Source: Opitutia bacterium (GTDB lineage Bacteria > Verrucomicrobiota > Verrucomicrobiae > Opitutales > Opitutaceae). From it: a stretch of DNA of 34,891 bases. Below, piece by piece: positions 23,825-34,185 of this stretch. Below the pieces are notes generated by a model that was not told the DNA's origin, searched no databases, and saw only the letters and a program-made list of their open reading frames with translations. The stretch lies in assembly GCA_947442255.1 (NCBI GenBank), contig CANEVO010000036.1:1-34891 (forward strand), written 5' to 3'. Each line of letters begins with the position of its first letter. Positions within the stretch are counted from its first letter, which is position 1. The translations under genes and the position numbers were made by a program.

Positions 23825-24451
23825 TCAGGCGCTCGCCGCCACCGCGGCAAAATTCCGATAGATTTGCAGCCCCTTCTGCTGGCTTTTTTCCGGGTGAAAC
23901 TGCGTCGCGAACACCCGGCCGCGGCCGATTGCCGCGCAAAACGGCCCGCCATAGTCGCACTCGGCCAGCACCAGCGTTGGATCCACCGGCACACAGTGAT
24001 AGCTGTGGACAAAATAAAATTCCTCACCAACCGGAGCGAGATTGGCCGCCAGCGGCGAGCCCGGCTGCACGAAACGCACGCCATTCCACCCCATGTGGGG
24101 AATCTTGAATTCCGGCGGCCGCCGAAAGCGCTCCACCCTGCCGGGAAATATTCCCAGGCCCGTGATGTTTCCCTCCTCCGAGTGGTCGAACAAGGCCTGC
24201 ATGCCAAGGCACACGGCCAGAAAGGGGCGGTCCGCGGCGATCCAATCGCGGACCGTCGCGTCAAGCCGGGTGTCGCGCAGGGCACCGACGCAGTCGCGCA
24301 GGGCACCGACTCCCGGCAGGACCAGGCCCGTGGCCGACATGACCGCGACTTCTCCCGGCGTATGGACGACCCGAATGGACGCGCCCACGGCCTCAAGCGC
24401 CTTGGTCACGCTGTGCAGGTTACAGATTCCGGTATCGATGACGGCAATCAT
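23825..24451 (-). CDS. hisH: Imidazole glycerol phosphate synthase glutaminase subunit HisH
   Basis: A 208-residue class I amidotransferase that supplies ammonia to HisF in histidine synthesis. It starts MIAVIDTGICNLHSVTKALE; the common D(Y)GxGNL is DTGICNLHS here. It has LVLPGVGALRDCVGAL, the nucleophile Cys in FLAVCLGMQALFDHSEEG, IPHMGWNGV, EEFYFVHSYHCVP and FATQFHPEKSQQKGLQIYRN (His and Glu of the triad). ATG 24449-24451 is the family start, and the open frame to 24715 is noncoding upstream sequence. hisF and hisA are not in the window. It follows hisB by 86 nt, on the same strand. Confidence 0.96.
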   Translation of the reverse strand: MIAVIDTGICNLHSVTKALEAVGASIRVVHTPGEVAVMSATGLVLPGVGALRDCVGALRDTRLDATVRDWIAADRPFLAVCLGMQALFDHSEEGNITGLGIFPGRVERFRRPPEFKIPHMGWNGVRFVQPGSPLAANLAPVGEEFYFVHSYHCVPVDPTLVLAECDYGGPFCAAIGRGRVFATQFHPEKSQQKGLQIYRNFAAVAASA

Positions 24452-24537
24452 GCTGGCTGAGACGAGACGTCGAACGGTCGCGAAGTCGAATCGCCGGACA
24501 TCCCGATGCCCGCCTCCCCGTTCTTCCCGGTTCCCGA

Positions 24538-25140
24538 CTAAATTTTCCCCTTTGTGCTCGGCAGCAAATCCGCCGCGCGGGAGTCGATTTGGGTCGCGAC
24601 ATCCAGCGCCCGGGCAAGGCATTTGAAAATCGCCTCCGCCACGTGATGCGGTTCCTCGCCGTAGACGAGTTGCACGTGCAGGTTGGCGCCCAGCGCGTTG
24701 CTGAACGCGCGGCAAAATTCCTTCACCAGCACGAGATTGAAGTCACGGATGAACATGGTCGGCGCCTCCGCCTCGAAGACGAGGTGCGGGCGGCCGCCCA
24801 CGTCGACCACCACCCGGGCGAGCGACTCATCCATGGGCAGAATGAAAAAACCGTAGCGTTTGATGCCGAGCTTGTCGCCTAGCGCCTCCTTGAACGCCTG
24901 GCCGAGCACCAAACCGACGTCTTCGACGGTGTGGTGATAATCGACGTCCGTGTCGCCCTTCGCCTTCACGGTGAGGTCAAACAACCCGTGTTTCGCGAAC
25001 AGGGTCAGCATGTGATCGAAAAACGGCACGCCGGTGTCGATCTTCCCCACCCCGCGGCCGTCGATGGCCAGGGTCAGGGCAATGTCCGTTTCCGCCGTCT
25101 GGCGTTTGACGGTTGCTACGCGTTGGGAGTTTTTAGCCAT
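24538..25140 (-). CDS. hisB: Imidazoleglycerol-phosphate dehydratase
   Basis: A 200-residue monofunctional IGP dehydratase (no phosphatase domain). The manganese-binding motifs are all present: [48 protein letters not shown], and [19 protein letters not shown] near the C-terminus. ATG 25140 overlaps the hisC 3' end by 25 nt (25116-25140), which implies translational coupling. The enzyme forms 24-mers in the family and catalyses the sixth step of histidine synthesis in the cytosol. Confidence 0.97.
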   Translation of the reverse strand: MAKNSQRVATVKRQTAETDIALTLAIDGRGVGKIDTGVPFFDHMLTLFAKHGLFDLTVKAKGDTDVDYHHTVEDVGLVLGQAFKEALGDKLGIKRYGFFILPMDESLARVVVDVGGRPHLVFEAEAPTMFIRDFNLVLVKEFCRAFSNALGANLHVQLVYGEEPHHVAEAIFKCLARALDVATQIDSRAADLLPSTKGKI

Positions 25141-26222
25141 GCGTCGAGAGTTTCGCTGAAGACAGCCATTTCGCCATCCGTGCCGACGCTGATGCGCAGG
25201 AATGAAGCGGTCAAGGCATGGCTCGGGAAGTGCCGGACGAGGACTTTCCGCGCATAAAGAAAATTGCAGGCCGACTGCGCCACCGCCGGACCGCTTTCGC
25301 CCCGGGCGTTTTTCGGCTCGGTAAAGATGAAGTTCGACTGCGAATCGTAGGTGCGCCAGCCGCGCTGGTGGAGAAACCCGGCGATGACGCGATCCCGCGT
25401 CGCCCGGATCTTCGCGATCACCCCATCGTAGTAGGGCGCATCGGCGAGGGCGGCCACGGCCGCGGCTTGGGAAAGCCGGTTGACGTTGTAGCTTTCGCGC
25501 ACGCGATCGAGCAGGTCGATGACCGCGGGCGCCGCTAGCGCATAGCCCACGCGGATGCCCGCCAATGCGTAGGCTTTCGAAAGCGTGCGGACCACGACGA
25601 GGTTCGGATAGCGGGCCAGCAGCGGAATGGCATTCTCGCGGGCAAACGGCGCATAGGCTTCGTCGACCACCAGCAGTCCGCGGTAGGAGGCCAGCACGCG
25701 CTCGAAGTCGGCGTTGGCAAACCCGACGCCGGTCGGCGCATTCGGTGACGTGAGAAAAAACACGCGGGCCGTCGATCCCGCGATCCGTTCCACCGGGAGC
25801 CGCATCGCAGGGTCGAACTCGATGATCTCACTGCGCCCGTCCTGAATCTCGACCAGCACGGGATACAGCGAATAACTCGGCAGCAGGAAACCGGCGGCGG
25901 CCTCCCGGCTGCAAAACGTGCGGATGAGCAGGTTGAGGATGTCGTCGGAACCATTCCCGATGCAGACTTGGTCGACGCTCAACCCGTGCAGCTTCGCCAC
26001 CGCTGCTCGCAGTGGGGCGCTGGTCGGATTCGGATAAAGGCGCAACGAGGCGCCGTCGGGGCCGACCTCCTGCAAAACCGCTTCCGCGACCCGCGGACTC
26101 GGGGGATAGGGGCACTCGTTGGTATTGAGCTTCACCCAGCCGGACCCGGTCGGCTGCAAGCCAGGCGCATAGGCATGGAGCTTCGCGACGTGGGGGAGAG
26201 CGAGGGAGGTCGGGTCAGACAT
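25116..26222 (-). CDS. hisC: Histidinol-phosphate aminotransferase
   Basis: A 368-residue fold-type I PLP enzyme that makes histidinol phosphate from imidazole acetol phosphate and glutamate. It has [51 protein letters not shown] (Asn-Pro region), [12 protein letters not shown] (cofactor Asp), the Schiff-base lysine in [18 protein letters not shown], and [12 protein letters not shown] near the end (substrate Arg). ATG 26220-26222 is the start. The gene lies 68 nt after hisD and overlaps hisB by 25 nt. Confidence 0.96.
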   Translation of the reverse strand: MSDPTSLALPHVAKLHAYAPGLQPTGSGWVKLNTNECPYPPSPRVAEAVLQEVGPDGASLRLYPNPTSAPLRAAVAKLHGLSVDQVCIGNGSDDILNLLIRTFCSREAAAGFLLPSYSLYPVLVEIQDGRSEIIEFDPAMRLPVERIAGSTARVFFLTSPNAPTGVGFANADFERVLASYRGLLVVDEAYAPFARENAIPLLARYPNLVVVRTLSKAYALAGIRVGYALAAPAVIDLLDRVRESYNVNRLSQAAAVAALADAPYYDGVIAKIRATRDRVIAGFLHQRGWRTYDSQSNFIFTEPKNARGESGPAVAQSACNFLYARKVLVRHFPSHALTASFLRISVGTDGEMAVFSETLDAWLKTPNA

Positions 26223-26290
26223 GAGTGGCCACCAGAAGGCGCGGGAGGACGTAAAAATCAGGCACGCTTTTCGAACATTGCGCCCGGAGA

Positions 26291-27586
26291 CTACTCCGTC
26301 CGGATGCGCACCGATCGCCCATGGGCGTCAAGTCGTTCCATGGCGGCGAACGCCGCCACGACGGGTTCGCCCTTTTTCACGCTGGCCCGGTCGTAACGCA
26401 CCACGCTGGTGCGACGCAGGAAATCCGCCACGCGCAGCCCGCTAAAAAAACGCCCGGCGCGACCCGTCGGCAGCACGTGACTGGGCCCGGCGGTGAAATC
26501 GCCCAGCGCCGTCGGCGTGTGGTTGCCGATCATGATCGCACCCGCTGTGGTGATCGCGGTGGTGAGTTTTTTCACCATCGGCTCGGCCACGATCAATTCG
26601 AGATGTTCGGGCGCGACGTAGTTCGCGATGCCCACCGCCTGGCTCAGCGTGTCCACTTCGATGGCCAAAAACCCTTCGTTGAGCACCCGCTGCATTTTTT
26701 CTGAGCGGCTGAGAATCTGCAGCTGCGTCCTTAACTCCGAACCGATCGCCGCGATGATTTCGGCCGACGTCGCCACCAGATAAATTTTCTCCCGGCCGGA
26801 ACCGTGCTCGGCCTGCGCGAGCAGGTCGGCGGCGACGAACGAAACGTTGGCCGTTTGATCCACAATCACCATGACCTCGCTGGGGCCCGGCAGGGAATCG
26901 ACGCCGACGACTCCGAAAACCTGGCGCTTGGCCTCGCACACGTACGCGTTGCCCGGGCCGAAAACCTTGTCGACCGGCTGCAAGGTCGTCGTGCCGAAGG
27001 CCATCGCCCCGACCGCCTGCACGCCACCGATGCGATAAACTTCCTCGATGCCAAGCAGGTGCAGGGCCGCGAGCAGCCCGTCGGCAATCTTGCCCGCGGA
27101 GTTCGACGGGGTGAAAACCGCGATCTCGGGACAGCGCGCGATCTTTGCCAGGGTCGTCGTCATCAACACAGTCGAAACCAGCGGCACTTCGCCCCCGGGC
27201 ACGTAGATTCCCACCCGCCGGATCGGATCGAATTTTTCCCCGACCGACGCGCCGTGATTGTTCCGCGTGTTCCAGGCCTTGGGCAGCCCGCGGCTGTTGA
27301 ACGCGACGATATTCTCCCGCGCCGCCGACAACGCGCGGGTGTCCGCGGCGGACAATCGTTTCGCGGCGGCGGCGAGCTCGGCGGCCGGCACGCGGAAATC
27401 CCGGGCGCGGAGTTTCGCGCCGTCGAACTTCGCGGCATAGTAAGCCACGGCTTCGTCGCCGCGCTGCCGAACGTCGGCTAGGATGGCGGCGACGGAATCC
27501 GAGATTTCCTTCGACACGACGGCGCCGCGGCAGAACGCAGCCAGCTCATCGGCAAAGATTTTGGAGGCGTGGTGAAGAGTGCGCAT
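26291..27586 (-). CDS. hisD: Histidinol dehydrogenase
   Basis: A 431-residue zinc-dependent, NAD-using enzyme for the last two oxidations to histidine. It has VGIYVPGGEVPLVSTVLMTT, GIEEVYRIGGVQAVGAMAFG, KVFGPGNAYVCEAKRQVFG, LPGPSEVMVIVDQTA, LLAQAEHGSGREKI (Gln/His zinc ligands), IANYVAPEHLELIVAEP (catalytic Glu/His), and the glycine-rich SHVLPTGRAGRFFSGLRVAD. ATG 27586 is the start. It is the first his gene of a partial hisD-hisC-hisB-hisH set; hisG, hisI/E, hisA and hisF must lie elsewhere. The 146-nt gap upstream can hold a promoter, but no attenuator-like His-rich leader was seen. Confidence 0.97.
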   Translation of the reverse strand: MRTLHHASKIFADELAAFCRGAVVSKEISDSVAAILADVRQRGDEAVAYYAAKFDGAKLRARDFRVPAAELAAAAKRLSAADTRALSAARENIVAFNSRGLPKAWNTRNNHGASVGEKFDPIRRVGIYVPGGEVPLVSTVLMTTTLAKIARCPEIAVFTPSNSAGKIADGLLAALHLLGIEEVYRIGGVQAVGAMAFGTTTLQPVDKVFGPGNAYVCEAKRQVFGVVGVDSLPGPSEVMVIVDQTANVSFVAADLLAQAEHGSGREKIYLVATSAEIIAAIGSELRTQLQILSRSEKMQRVLNEGFLAIEVDTLSQAVGIANYVAPEHLELIVAEPMVKKLTTAITTAGAIMIGNHTPTALGDFTAGPSHVLPTGRAGRFFSGLRVADFLRRTSVVRYDRASVKKGEPVVAAFAAMERLDAHGRSVRIRTE

Positions 27587-27732
27587 GCGGCCGGCAGTAG
27601 CGGCGGTCTATGAGCGGCGAAACAAACCGCGAGGCAATTCCGTGGCAGCCAGAAAACTCGGTTCCTGCCCGCGAGCCCCCACCGGGCGCCTCCACCCCGG
27701 CCCGGTTCGCCGGGCGATCATGAACGGCGGGC

Positions 27733-28497
27733 TCACTTCCGCGAGAGCGCCGGCACGGCGAAAAAGTTTACGGGAAAGGTCTCGTTTACCGTCACCTTTT
27801 CATTGTTCAGCGTGACCGTCTGGGTGCGATCGTCATTGTTGGCCATCGTCACCAGCGCCTTGGGAAATCGAACGCCGCCCGCGACGATCTCGCCTTGCTC
27901 GCGGTGGGTGCCGCCCGACTCCGTTTCGGTGAGGACAAGGCGTCCGCTGGCGACGTCGAAGTAACGGTAGAAAACGATGTTCGCCTCGTGGATAAAGGCG
28001 ATTTTCTGGCAGGCCACGCAGTCGACGCTCACCGGACCCTTGTCTTCGACGCGGCCGCCGATCCGGCCAATGCCCCGGAAGTAAGCAAGGCTTTCCCAGG
28101 TGTTGGCGCGGAGCCGCTTGATTTGTCCGGGATCGAGCAGGGTCAGTCGCCAATTGGCCGGGTCGCTGCTGTCCTGCACGCGGGTCCAGCCTTCGTAGGC
28201 ATCCAGCGCCGTGGTCTCGACAAACTTTTCGTAGGTTGCCGTGATCAGCTGCCGGTCGGGTTTCTGGAAGGACAGCTCCACCTTCGCCTGCAACTGCTTG
28301 GTGGGATCCTTGGGGTCCGCCGTCGTCAGCGTGCCGACGTAGTGGATCGTTTTGAGCCCCTCGAGCGCGGCCTCGGAGCCCAGTCGGGCACGCGCCTTGG
28401 CCAGAATGGCCGGCTCGGTCTCGGCCGCCCGGGCGACGATCGTCACGACCAGCATGAGCAGAATCCGCGCAAGGGAGCGTGGAGAGATCGGGATCAT
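27733..28497 (-). CDS. Exported LolA-like/outer-membrane-lipoprotein-sorting-fold protein
   Basis: A 254-residue protein with a signal peptide (RSLARILLMLVVTIVARA-A, cleavage about residue 24). It starts ILAKARARLGSEAALEGLKT, then IHYVGTLTTADPKDPTKQLQ, and VELSFQKPDRQLITATYEKF, with later TALDAYEGWTRVQDSSDPAN and a Cys-x2-Cys (VDCVACQKIAF). A helix followed by long antiparallel beta-strands with the 'IHY.G' opening fits the LolA/LppX-type sheet that binds lipids or lipoproteins, a common Verrucomicrobial export class. No catalytic motif is visible. It follows guaA by 57 nt, but with no clear functional link. Confidence 0.6.
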   Translation of the reverse strand: MIPISPRSLARILLMLVVTIVARAAETEPAILAKARARLGSEAALEGLKTIHYVGTLTTADPKDPTKQLQAKVELSFQKPDRQLITATYEKFVETTALDAYEGWTRVQDSSDPANWRLTLLDPGQIKRLRANTWESLAYFRGIGRIGGRVEDKGPVSVDCVACQKIAFIHEANIVFYRYFDVASGRLVLTETESGGTHREQGEIVAGGVRFPKALVTMANNDDRTQTVTLNNEKVTVNETFPVNFFAVPALSRK

Positions 28498-28554
28498 GGG
28501 CGGAACGTTGACCGAGAATAGCCGGCGAGGAAAGCCCGCGCAAGGGGCTGGCGA

Positions 28555-30096
28555 CTATTCCCACTCGATGGTCGCCGGCGGCTTCGAACTGATGTCGAAC
28601 ACCACCCGCCCCACCCCGCGTACTTCGTTGGTGATACGGCTGGAGACCTTGCGCAGCAGTTCGTGCGGCAGCTTGGCCCAATCGGCGGTCATGGCATCGG
28701 TACTCTCCACCACGCGGATCGCGATGACATAGTCGTAGGTGCGCTCGTCGCCGAAAACGCCGACCGTCCTCACCGGCAGGAACACACAGAACGACTGCCA
28801 GACTTTGTAATAATAGCCCGACGTCATCATCTCGTCCTGCAACACCGCATCGGCATTCCGCAGAATTTCGAGCTTGGCCGCCGTGATGTCGCCCATCATG
28901 CGCACGCCGAGACCGGGACCGGGAAACGGCTGGCGCCAGACGACCTCGCGCGGCAGACCGAGCGCCTCACCCACCCGGCGCACCTCGTCCTTGAAGAGCG
29001 CGCGCAGCGGCTCGACGAGCTTGAGCTTCATCCGCGCCGGGAGCCCGCCGACATTGTGGTGCGTCTTGATCAGGGAGGCCGGGTTGTTGCCGATCGAAAC
29101 GCTCTCGATCACGTCGGGATAAAGCGTGCCCTGCCCGAGGAATTCGGTGCGGCCCTTGATCGACTTCAGCGACTTCTCGAAGACCTCGACGAACGTACGG
29201 CCGATGATCTTGCGCTTCTGTTCGGGCTCAGTAACGCCCCGCAGCCGCTTGAGGAAAAGTTTCGAAGCGTCGACCACGCGCAGGTCGATGTGGAAATGTT
29301 TGCCGTAGAGTTTCTCGACGTAGTCGCGCTCGCCCTTGCGGAGCAGGCCGTTGTCGACGAACACGCACGTGAGTTGCCGGCCGATCGCCTTGTGCAGGAG
29401 CGCCGCCGCCACCGACGAATCCACGCCGCCCGACAGCCCGAGAATCACCCGGCCCTTGCCGACCTGGGCCCGCAGCCGATCGACCGCCTGGCCGATGAAA
29501 TCGCGGGTGGTCCAGTCCTGCCGTGCCCCGCAGACACCCAGCAGAAAATTGCGGATCATGTCCACGCCGCGCTCCGTGTGGAAAACCTCCGGGTGAAACT
29601 GGATGCCGTAAAAATTCCGCCGCGTGTCCTCGATCGCCGCGAACGGCGAGTTGTCGGTCGTGCCGATGGCGCGGAACCCGGGGGGCAGTTTCGTGAGTTT
29701 GTCGCCGTGCGAGTTCCACACCCGGAGCTTTCTGGGCAGCCCCGCGAAGAGCTTGCCCGGACGCTGAATGGCGAGTTCACCATGCCCGTATTCGCGGGCC
29801 TTGCTGTGCTCGACGTCACCGTCGAGGAAATGCCCCATCAGCTGCACGCCGTAGCAGATGCCCAGGATGGGCACGCCCAGCTCGAAGATCGCCGGGTCGG
29901 GATGCGGCGCCTTCTTCGCATACACGCTCTGCGGACCGCCGGAGAGGATGATGCCGATGACGTTTTCCTCGCGCAATTTGGCCGCCGGCGTCGAATAGTG
30001 GAAAATCTTCGAGTAAACCTGACACTCGCGAATCCGGCGCGCGATGACCTGTGTGAGCTGCGAACCGAAGTCCAGGACGGCGATGGTTTGTGGCAT
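28555..30096 (-). CDS. guaA: GMP synthase (glutamine-hydrolysing)
   Basis: A 513-residue enzyme that converts XMP to GMP with ATP and glutamine. The N-terminal class I amidotransferase domain (about 1-190) has [30 protein letters not shown], the nucleophile Cys in [16 protein letters not shown], and [14 protein letters not shown]. The ATP-pyrophosphatase domain has the P-loop [20 protein letters not shown], and [28 protein letters not shown] and [20 protein letters not shown]. The C-terminal dimerisation domain ends with [20 protein letters not shown] and PATIEWE. ATG 30094-30096 gives the standard [13 protein letters not shown] start; the longer open frame to 30264 is not supported. Confidence 0.97.
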   Translation of the reverse strand: MPQTIAVLDFGSQLTQVIARRIRECQVYSKIFHYSTPAAKLREENVIGIILSGGPQSVYAKKAPHPDPAIFELGVPILGICYGVQLMGHFLDGDVEHSKAREYGHGELAIQRPGKLFAGLPRKLRVWNSHGDKLTKLPPGFRAIGTTDNSPFAAIEDTRRNFYGIQFHPEVFHTERGVDMIRNFLLGVCGARQDWTTRDFIGQAVDRLRAQVGKGRVILGLSGGVDSSVAAALLHKAIGRQLTCVFVDNGLLRKGERDYVEKLYGKHFHIDLRVVDASKLFLKRLRGVTEPEQKRKIIGRTFVEVFEKSLKSIKGRTEFLGQGTLYPDVIESVSIGNNPASLIKTHHNVGGLPARMKLKLVEPLRALFKDEVRRVGEALGLPREVVWRQPFPGPGLGVRMMGDITAAKLEILRNADAVLQDEMMTSGYYYKVWQSFCVFLPVRTVGVFGDERTYDYVIAIRVVESTDAMTADWAKLPHELLRKVSSRITNEVRGVGRVVFDISSKPPATIEWE

Positions 30097-30229
30097 GTGC
30101 GACGTGGGAAAAAGGAAAGGACACGCAAACCGCGGAGCCGGGGCAAGTGCGATTGTTGCCCGGCTGAACCGCGTCCCGATTCCGGGGCTGGCGGCGTTGA
30201 ACGACCCACGGCCGGTTTTGCCCTCGTGC

Positions 30230-31537
30230 CTAGCCGTAAAGGAGGATGCCGACCGGCAGCACAATCAAAACGGTGATGACCGTCGCGACCACGTGGCCCC
30301 ACCAGACATGCTGGTAGGCCGTCCGGTGCGTCAGTTGCGAGACAGCCAGCGTGGTGATGATGACACCGTTGTGCGGCAGGGCGTCAAAGGTTCCGGCCGC
30401 CATGACGGAAATCCGGTGCACGAGGTCGGGATTCAGGCCGAGCGCGAGATACTTGGGCGCCAATGTCTCCAGCACGATACCCAGTCCGCCGGAGGCGGAT
30501 CCGCTGATGCCCGCCATCAAACCCGTGGCTGCGGCGAGTGAAACGACGGGATTTCCCGGCATCGCGAGCAACCACTCGCTGACCGCCTTGAACCCGCTCG
30601 TCGCCGAGATGGCCACGCCGTAGCCGACATCCGCACAGGTGTTGACGATGGGCAGCACGGTGTTGGTCGCGCCCCGATTGAGGGTCTGGAGGAGATTTTC
30701 GTAACGGCGCCAGAACAGCGCCACACATGCGACTCCTCCCCCGGCCAGCGCCACCACCGGGTCCAGTTTCACCACGTTGAGGAGGGCAAGCAGAACCACC
30801 GGTGGCACGAGGCTCAGCCCAAGCGCTGGCGGCACCTTCGCCGTCGGGCTTCCCGGCTTTCCCTCCGGCTCCGCTAGGACCACCGCGTCATAACCTTCGC
30901 CCGCATCGACCGCTCGCCTCAGCGCAAACCTCATGTACCACAGGTTCAAGCCCGCCATCACCACCGCCCCCAACAGTCCGACGATCGGGGCCGAGGCCGG
31001 CGTCGACGCCATGTATTTCGTCGGCATAATGTTGATGATCGAGGGTGTTCCCGGAATCATCGTCATCGTGATCGAGCCGATGCCGAAGAGGAACGCGGCC
31101 ATGAAGAGATGCCAGGGGACATTCAGTTCCCGGAACAGCGGTCGCGCGATCGGGATGACCGCAAAAATAACCACGAACAGACTGACCCCACCGAGGGTCA
31201 GCGCCATCGTGATGGCCGACACCGCCAGCAAAACCTTATACTGGCTGCTGTCGCCGATGAGCCGCAGAACGCTGCGGGCGATCGCGGCGGCGGCCGCGGA
31301 ATCCTCCATGAGTTTACCAAAAACGGATGCCGTCAGGAATATCAGGTAAAACTTAACTGCATAATTGACGAAACCCTTCATGTAAGGGCCCGTGAGCATG
31401 GGCAGAATTTCCATGCCGGAAAACAGCGCCGCGACGATCACGGCCAACGGGGCGATCAGCAGGATGTGCCATCCCCGCAGGGCGAGGACGACGATCAGGA
31501 GCAGGGAAACGACAATACCCAAAAGACTCAGGTTCAT
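30230..31537 (-). CDS. GntP-family proton-coupled permease
   Basis: A 435-residue inner-membrane transporter with about 12 hydrophobic helices. ATG 31535-31537 gives [20 protein letters not shown] as the first helix, typical of the family; the frame to 31591 is noncoding. Signature stretches are [80 protein letters not shown] and [20 protein letters not shown]. Members carry gluconate and related sugar acids or hydroxybutyrate. The [10 protein letters not shown] region and size place it nearer the hydroxybutyrate/gluconate-like permease branch than to GntU, but the substrate cannot be read from sequence. It is divergent from the broken DUF1080 gene at 31678. Confidence 0.9.
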   Translation of the reverse strand: MNLSLLGIVVSLLLIVVLALRGWHILLIAPLAVIVAALFSGMEILPMLTGPYMKGFVNYAVKFYLIFLTASVFGKLMEDSAAAAAIARSVLRLIGDSSQYKVLLAVSAITMALTLGGVSLFVVIFAVIPIARPLFRELNVPWHLFMAAFLFGIGSITMTMIPGTPSIINIMPTKYMASTPASAPIVGLLGAVVMAGLNLWYMRFALRRAVDAGEGYDAVVLAEPEGKPGSPTAKVPPALGLSLVPPVVLLALLNVVKLDPVVALAGGGVACVALFWRRYENLLQTLNRGATNTVLPIVNTCADVGYGVAISATSGFKAVSEWLLAMPGNPVVSLAAATGLMAGISGSASGGLGIVLETLAPKYLALGLNPDLVHRISVMAAGTFDALPHNGVIITTLAVSQLTHRTAYQHVWWGHVVATVITVLIVLPVGILLYG

Positions 31538-31677
31538 GGGGTCGCGTGGGAACGCACCTCCAGTCGTGAAAGCGAACGTGGCGCCGGGCAAGGCTGATCA
31601 CCCCGCGGGGGCACGCGACGCGTTCGCCGTAATTGCCTTGGCTCGCCGGACAAGCCGGCCTGACGCTCTCGCCACCC

Positions 31678-32453
31678 ATGAAACCCGCGCTGTTGCGCCC
31701 TCTCCCGACCGCTCGCGAGGCCACCACCCGGGTCGTCGGCGCAAGTATCCGCTGCGTCCGCCAATGCCTCGGCGGCGCGATATTCGCCCTCGTTGCCGCC
31801 GAACGTTCGGACGGATTCGTTTAGCTTTTCGACGGCGGACTTGGAGTGGCTGGGACCAGCCGACGCACCTCGAGGGTGTCTGGGAAATCGCCGACGGCAC
31901 GGTCCGCCTCCGCCCGGATCAACCCAAGCGCGAACGCGGCAAAATCTACGACCTTTCGACGACCCGGCGCTTCCGCAATTTTGTGCTGACGGTCGAGTGG
32001 CGTCTGCCCGGCCCCGCGAAAATGAAGCCGCTGCAACTGCTCACCGACGACGGGCTGGAGCATCACAACGCACAGGGAAAGCTCATCATGAAGGAGTATT
32101 TGAGCTGGGGTGACAGCTGCGTGTTCCTCCGCGGCACCCGGGCGGCCCAGGTGAACATTTGGTGCTAGCCCTGCGGGAGCGGCGAGATTGCGATCAAGTT
32201 CAAGGATCTCGCGGCAACCAAGGAGGAGCGCCTGAAGACGATGCCCCGCGTGCGGGCCGAACGCGGTCGCGGAGAATGGAATCGATTTGTCATCACCCTG
32301 CGTGGCGACCGGGTCAGCGTCGTGCTCAACAATGTGCCCGTGATCGAGGAGGCGCGGGTGAAGGACGTGCCCGCCGAAGGTCCGATCACGCTGCAGAACC
32401 ACGACGACGCGGTGGAGTAGCGAAATTTCCTCATCAAGCCACTGGCGAATTGA
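31678..32453 (+). pseudogene. DUF1080 (3-keto-disaccharide hydrolase-like) gene, multiply broken
   Basis: ATG 31678 begins a leader (hydrophobic CLGGAIFALVAAE near residue 40), then SDGFV, TAG (31822-31824), LFDGG in the same frame. A frameshift at about 31835-31841 leads to TWSGWDQPTHLEGVWEIADG, RLRPDQPKRERGKIYDLSTT, MKEYLSWGDSCVFLRGTRAA and QVNIWC. TAG 32166-32168 then stands where the family has Trp (NIWCWPCGSGE). The same frame continues through RFVITLRGDRVSVVLN, VPAEGPITLQNHDD and VE, TAG 32418-32420, then RNFLIKPLAN and TGA. With three nonsense codons and one frameshift the gene is dead. Intact DUF1080 proteins are secreted jelly-roll glycosidase-like enzymes. Confidence 0.8.
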
Positions 32454-32520
32454 GGCCCAGCCCACGCACGTCCCGGCTGCGCCGGACGGCGTTTTCGCGC
32501 TAACCATTTCAGCTTTCTCT

Positions 32521-34172
32521 ATGAAATTTACCCTGTTCTTTTTCTCCTCGGTGCGATCTTCCGCGTGTCCGGCGCGGAGCTTCCGCCGCTCGATCTTGGC
32601 GGTGTGCGCGAGGAGCACCTCATGGTCCCGATGCGGGACGGCACGCGTCTTTCCGCGTATGTCTATTCGCCGTTAGGCAGAGGACCGTGGCCGGTTATTT
32701 TAGAGCAACGCTATGCTCCGATCACGGGCAACGCCTCCCGCAAGGAACTCGCCGCGCTCGCGGCACACGGCTACGTGGCCGCCCGCGTCAACTTCCGCGG
32801 ATCGCAATTGTCCGCGGGAGTCTGGCGCGGCTACCGGGCGCTGGCTTGGGGCGAGCAGAAGGACGGCTACGACCTCGTCGAGTGGTTCTCCCGCCAGCCA
32901 TGGAGTAACGGCAAAGTCGGCACGTTCGGTGGATCGCAGGGTGGTTTCGCCCAGAACTTCCTCGCCGTCACCCAGCCACCGCACCTCGTCTGCCAGTTCA
33001 TGACCGACACCGGTCTCAGCCTCTTCCACGAGGGCTACCGCATCGGTGGCGCCACCCGGCCCGAACGCTTCAAAAAAATGGATCCGACCGCGCGAAATCC
33101 CGCCGACAATCGCGCGCTGCTGGCGGAATGGCTGCAGCACCCGGACTACGACGACTATTGGCGCGCCGAGGATTGCACCCTACACATCGGCAAGATGAAC
33201 GTGCCGTGTTTCACCGTCGGAAGCTGGTTTGATTTCATGTCGGTCGGCTCGATCGACAGTTTTGTCGGCCGGCAGCATCGGGGCGGACCGCATTCGCGGA
33301 ACCGCCAGCAGCTCCTGCTCGGCCCATGGCTCCATGGGTGCAGTCCGAAGCCGAACAAGATCGGTGAACTTGAGTTCCCCGAAAATGCCCGCTTCGACAC
33401 CTCCGCATAGATAATCCGGTGGTTCGACCACTTCCTCAAAGGCGTCGACAACGGCGTCGAACGTGACCCGACCGTGCGCTATTAAGTGATGGGCGCGGTG
33501 GGAGAACCGGGCGCGCCCGGCAACGAATGGCGGATCGCGAAGGACTGGCCCGTGGCCTCCCGGGAAACCTCCCCCTACCTTCACGCGGACGGCAAACTGG
33601 ACGCCACCACACCGGTCGCGACCGCATCGTCCACCGCCTATGCAAGCGACCCACGGCAACCGATGCAGATTCCGTTCGTGGCATTTCCGGGCGCACGCGA
33701 TGCCCGCGCATTCGAAGGGCAAAAGGACGTGTGCACGTTTACGACCGACCCGCTCACCGCGCTAGTGGAATGGACGGGCAAGGTGCGGGCCGAGCTCTAC
33801 GTCGTGTCGACTGCGCGGGACACCGACTTCATTGTGCGGGTGACGGACGTGTATCCCGAAGGCCGCAGCATCCTCATCATGGATTACGTCCGCCGCGCGC
33901 GCTACCGCGACGGTTGGAAGAATCAGGTCCTCATGCAGCCGGGTCGGATCTACAAGGTCGCGTTCGACGTGGGTTCGCTCAGCCAGATCTTCAATCGCGG
34001 CCATCGCATCCGGATCACGGTGGCAAGCACCGGCGATCCGTTCTACGAACCAAATCCACAGACCGGCGAACCGTTCACCAACGATTTCCCCGCGAACGCC
34101 GTCGCCGCGACCAACACGATTTTCCATGAACGCGCCCACGCGTCACGGGTGATCGCTCCGGTGGTTCCCTAA
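32521..34172 (+). pseudogene. CocE/NonD-family (S15-type) hydrolase, interrupted by stop codons
   Basis: A one-base deletion just after ATG 32521 shifts the signal peptide (YPVLFLLGAIFRVSGAE lies in the next frame). The body in frame from 32565 has LMVPMRDGTRLSAYVYSP, LEQRYAPI, the nucleophile elbow GTFGGSQGGFAQNF, GSWFDFMSVGSIDSFVG (Asp) and LLLGPWLHGC (His), so the catalytic triad is complete. TAG 33408-33410 falls where IRWFDHFLKG follows, and TAA 33483-33485 replaces the second Tyr of RYYVMGAVGE. From 33486 the same frame encodes the C-terminal jelly-roll domain (TDPLTALVEWTGKVRAELYV, VTDVYPEGRSILIMDYVRRA). The lesions are point-like and the rest is well kept, so the inactivation is recent or an assembly error. 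Confidence 0.8.
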
Positions 34173-34185
34173 AAGCCGGCCACCG

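Noticed and set aside
28663..30276. Open plus-strand frame of 537 codons opposite guaA
   Set aside because: The minus-strand guaA is complete with all motifs; the plus frame has the Arg/His-rich composition typical of antisense shadows.
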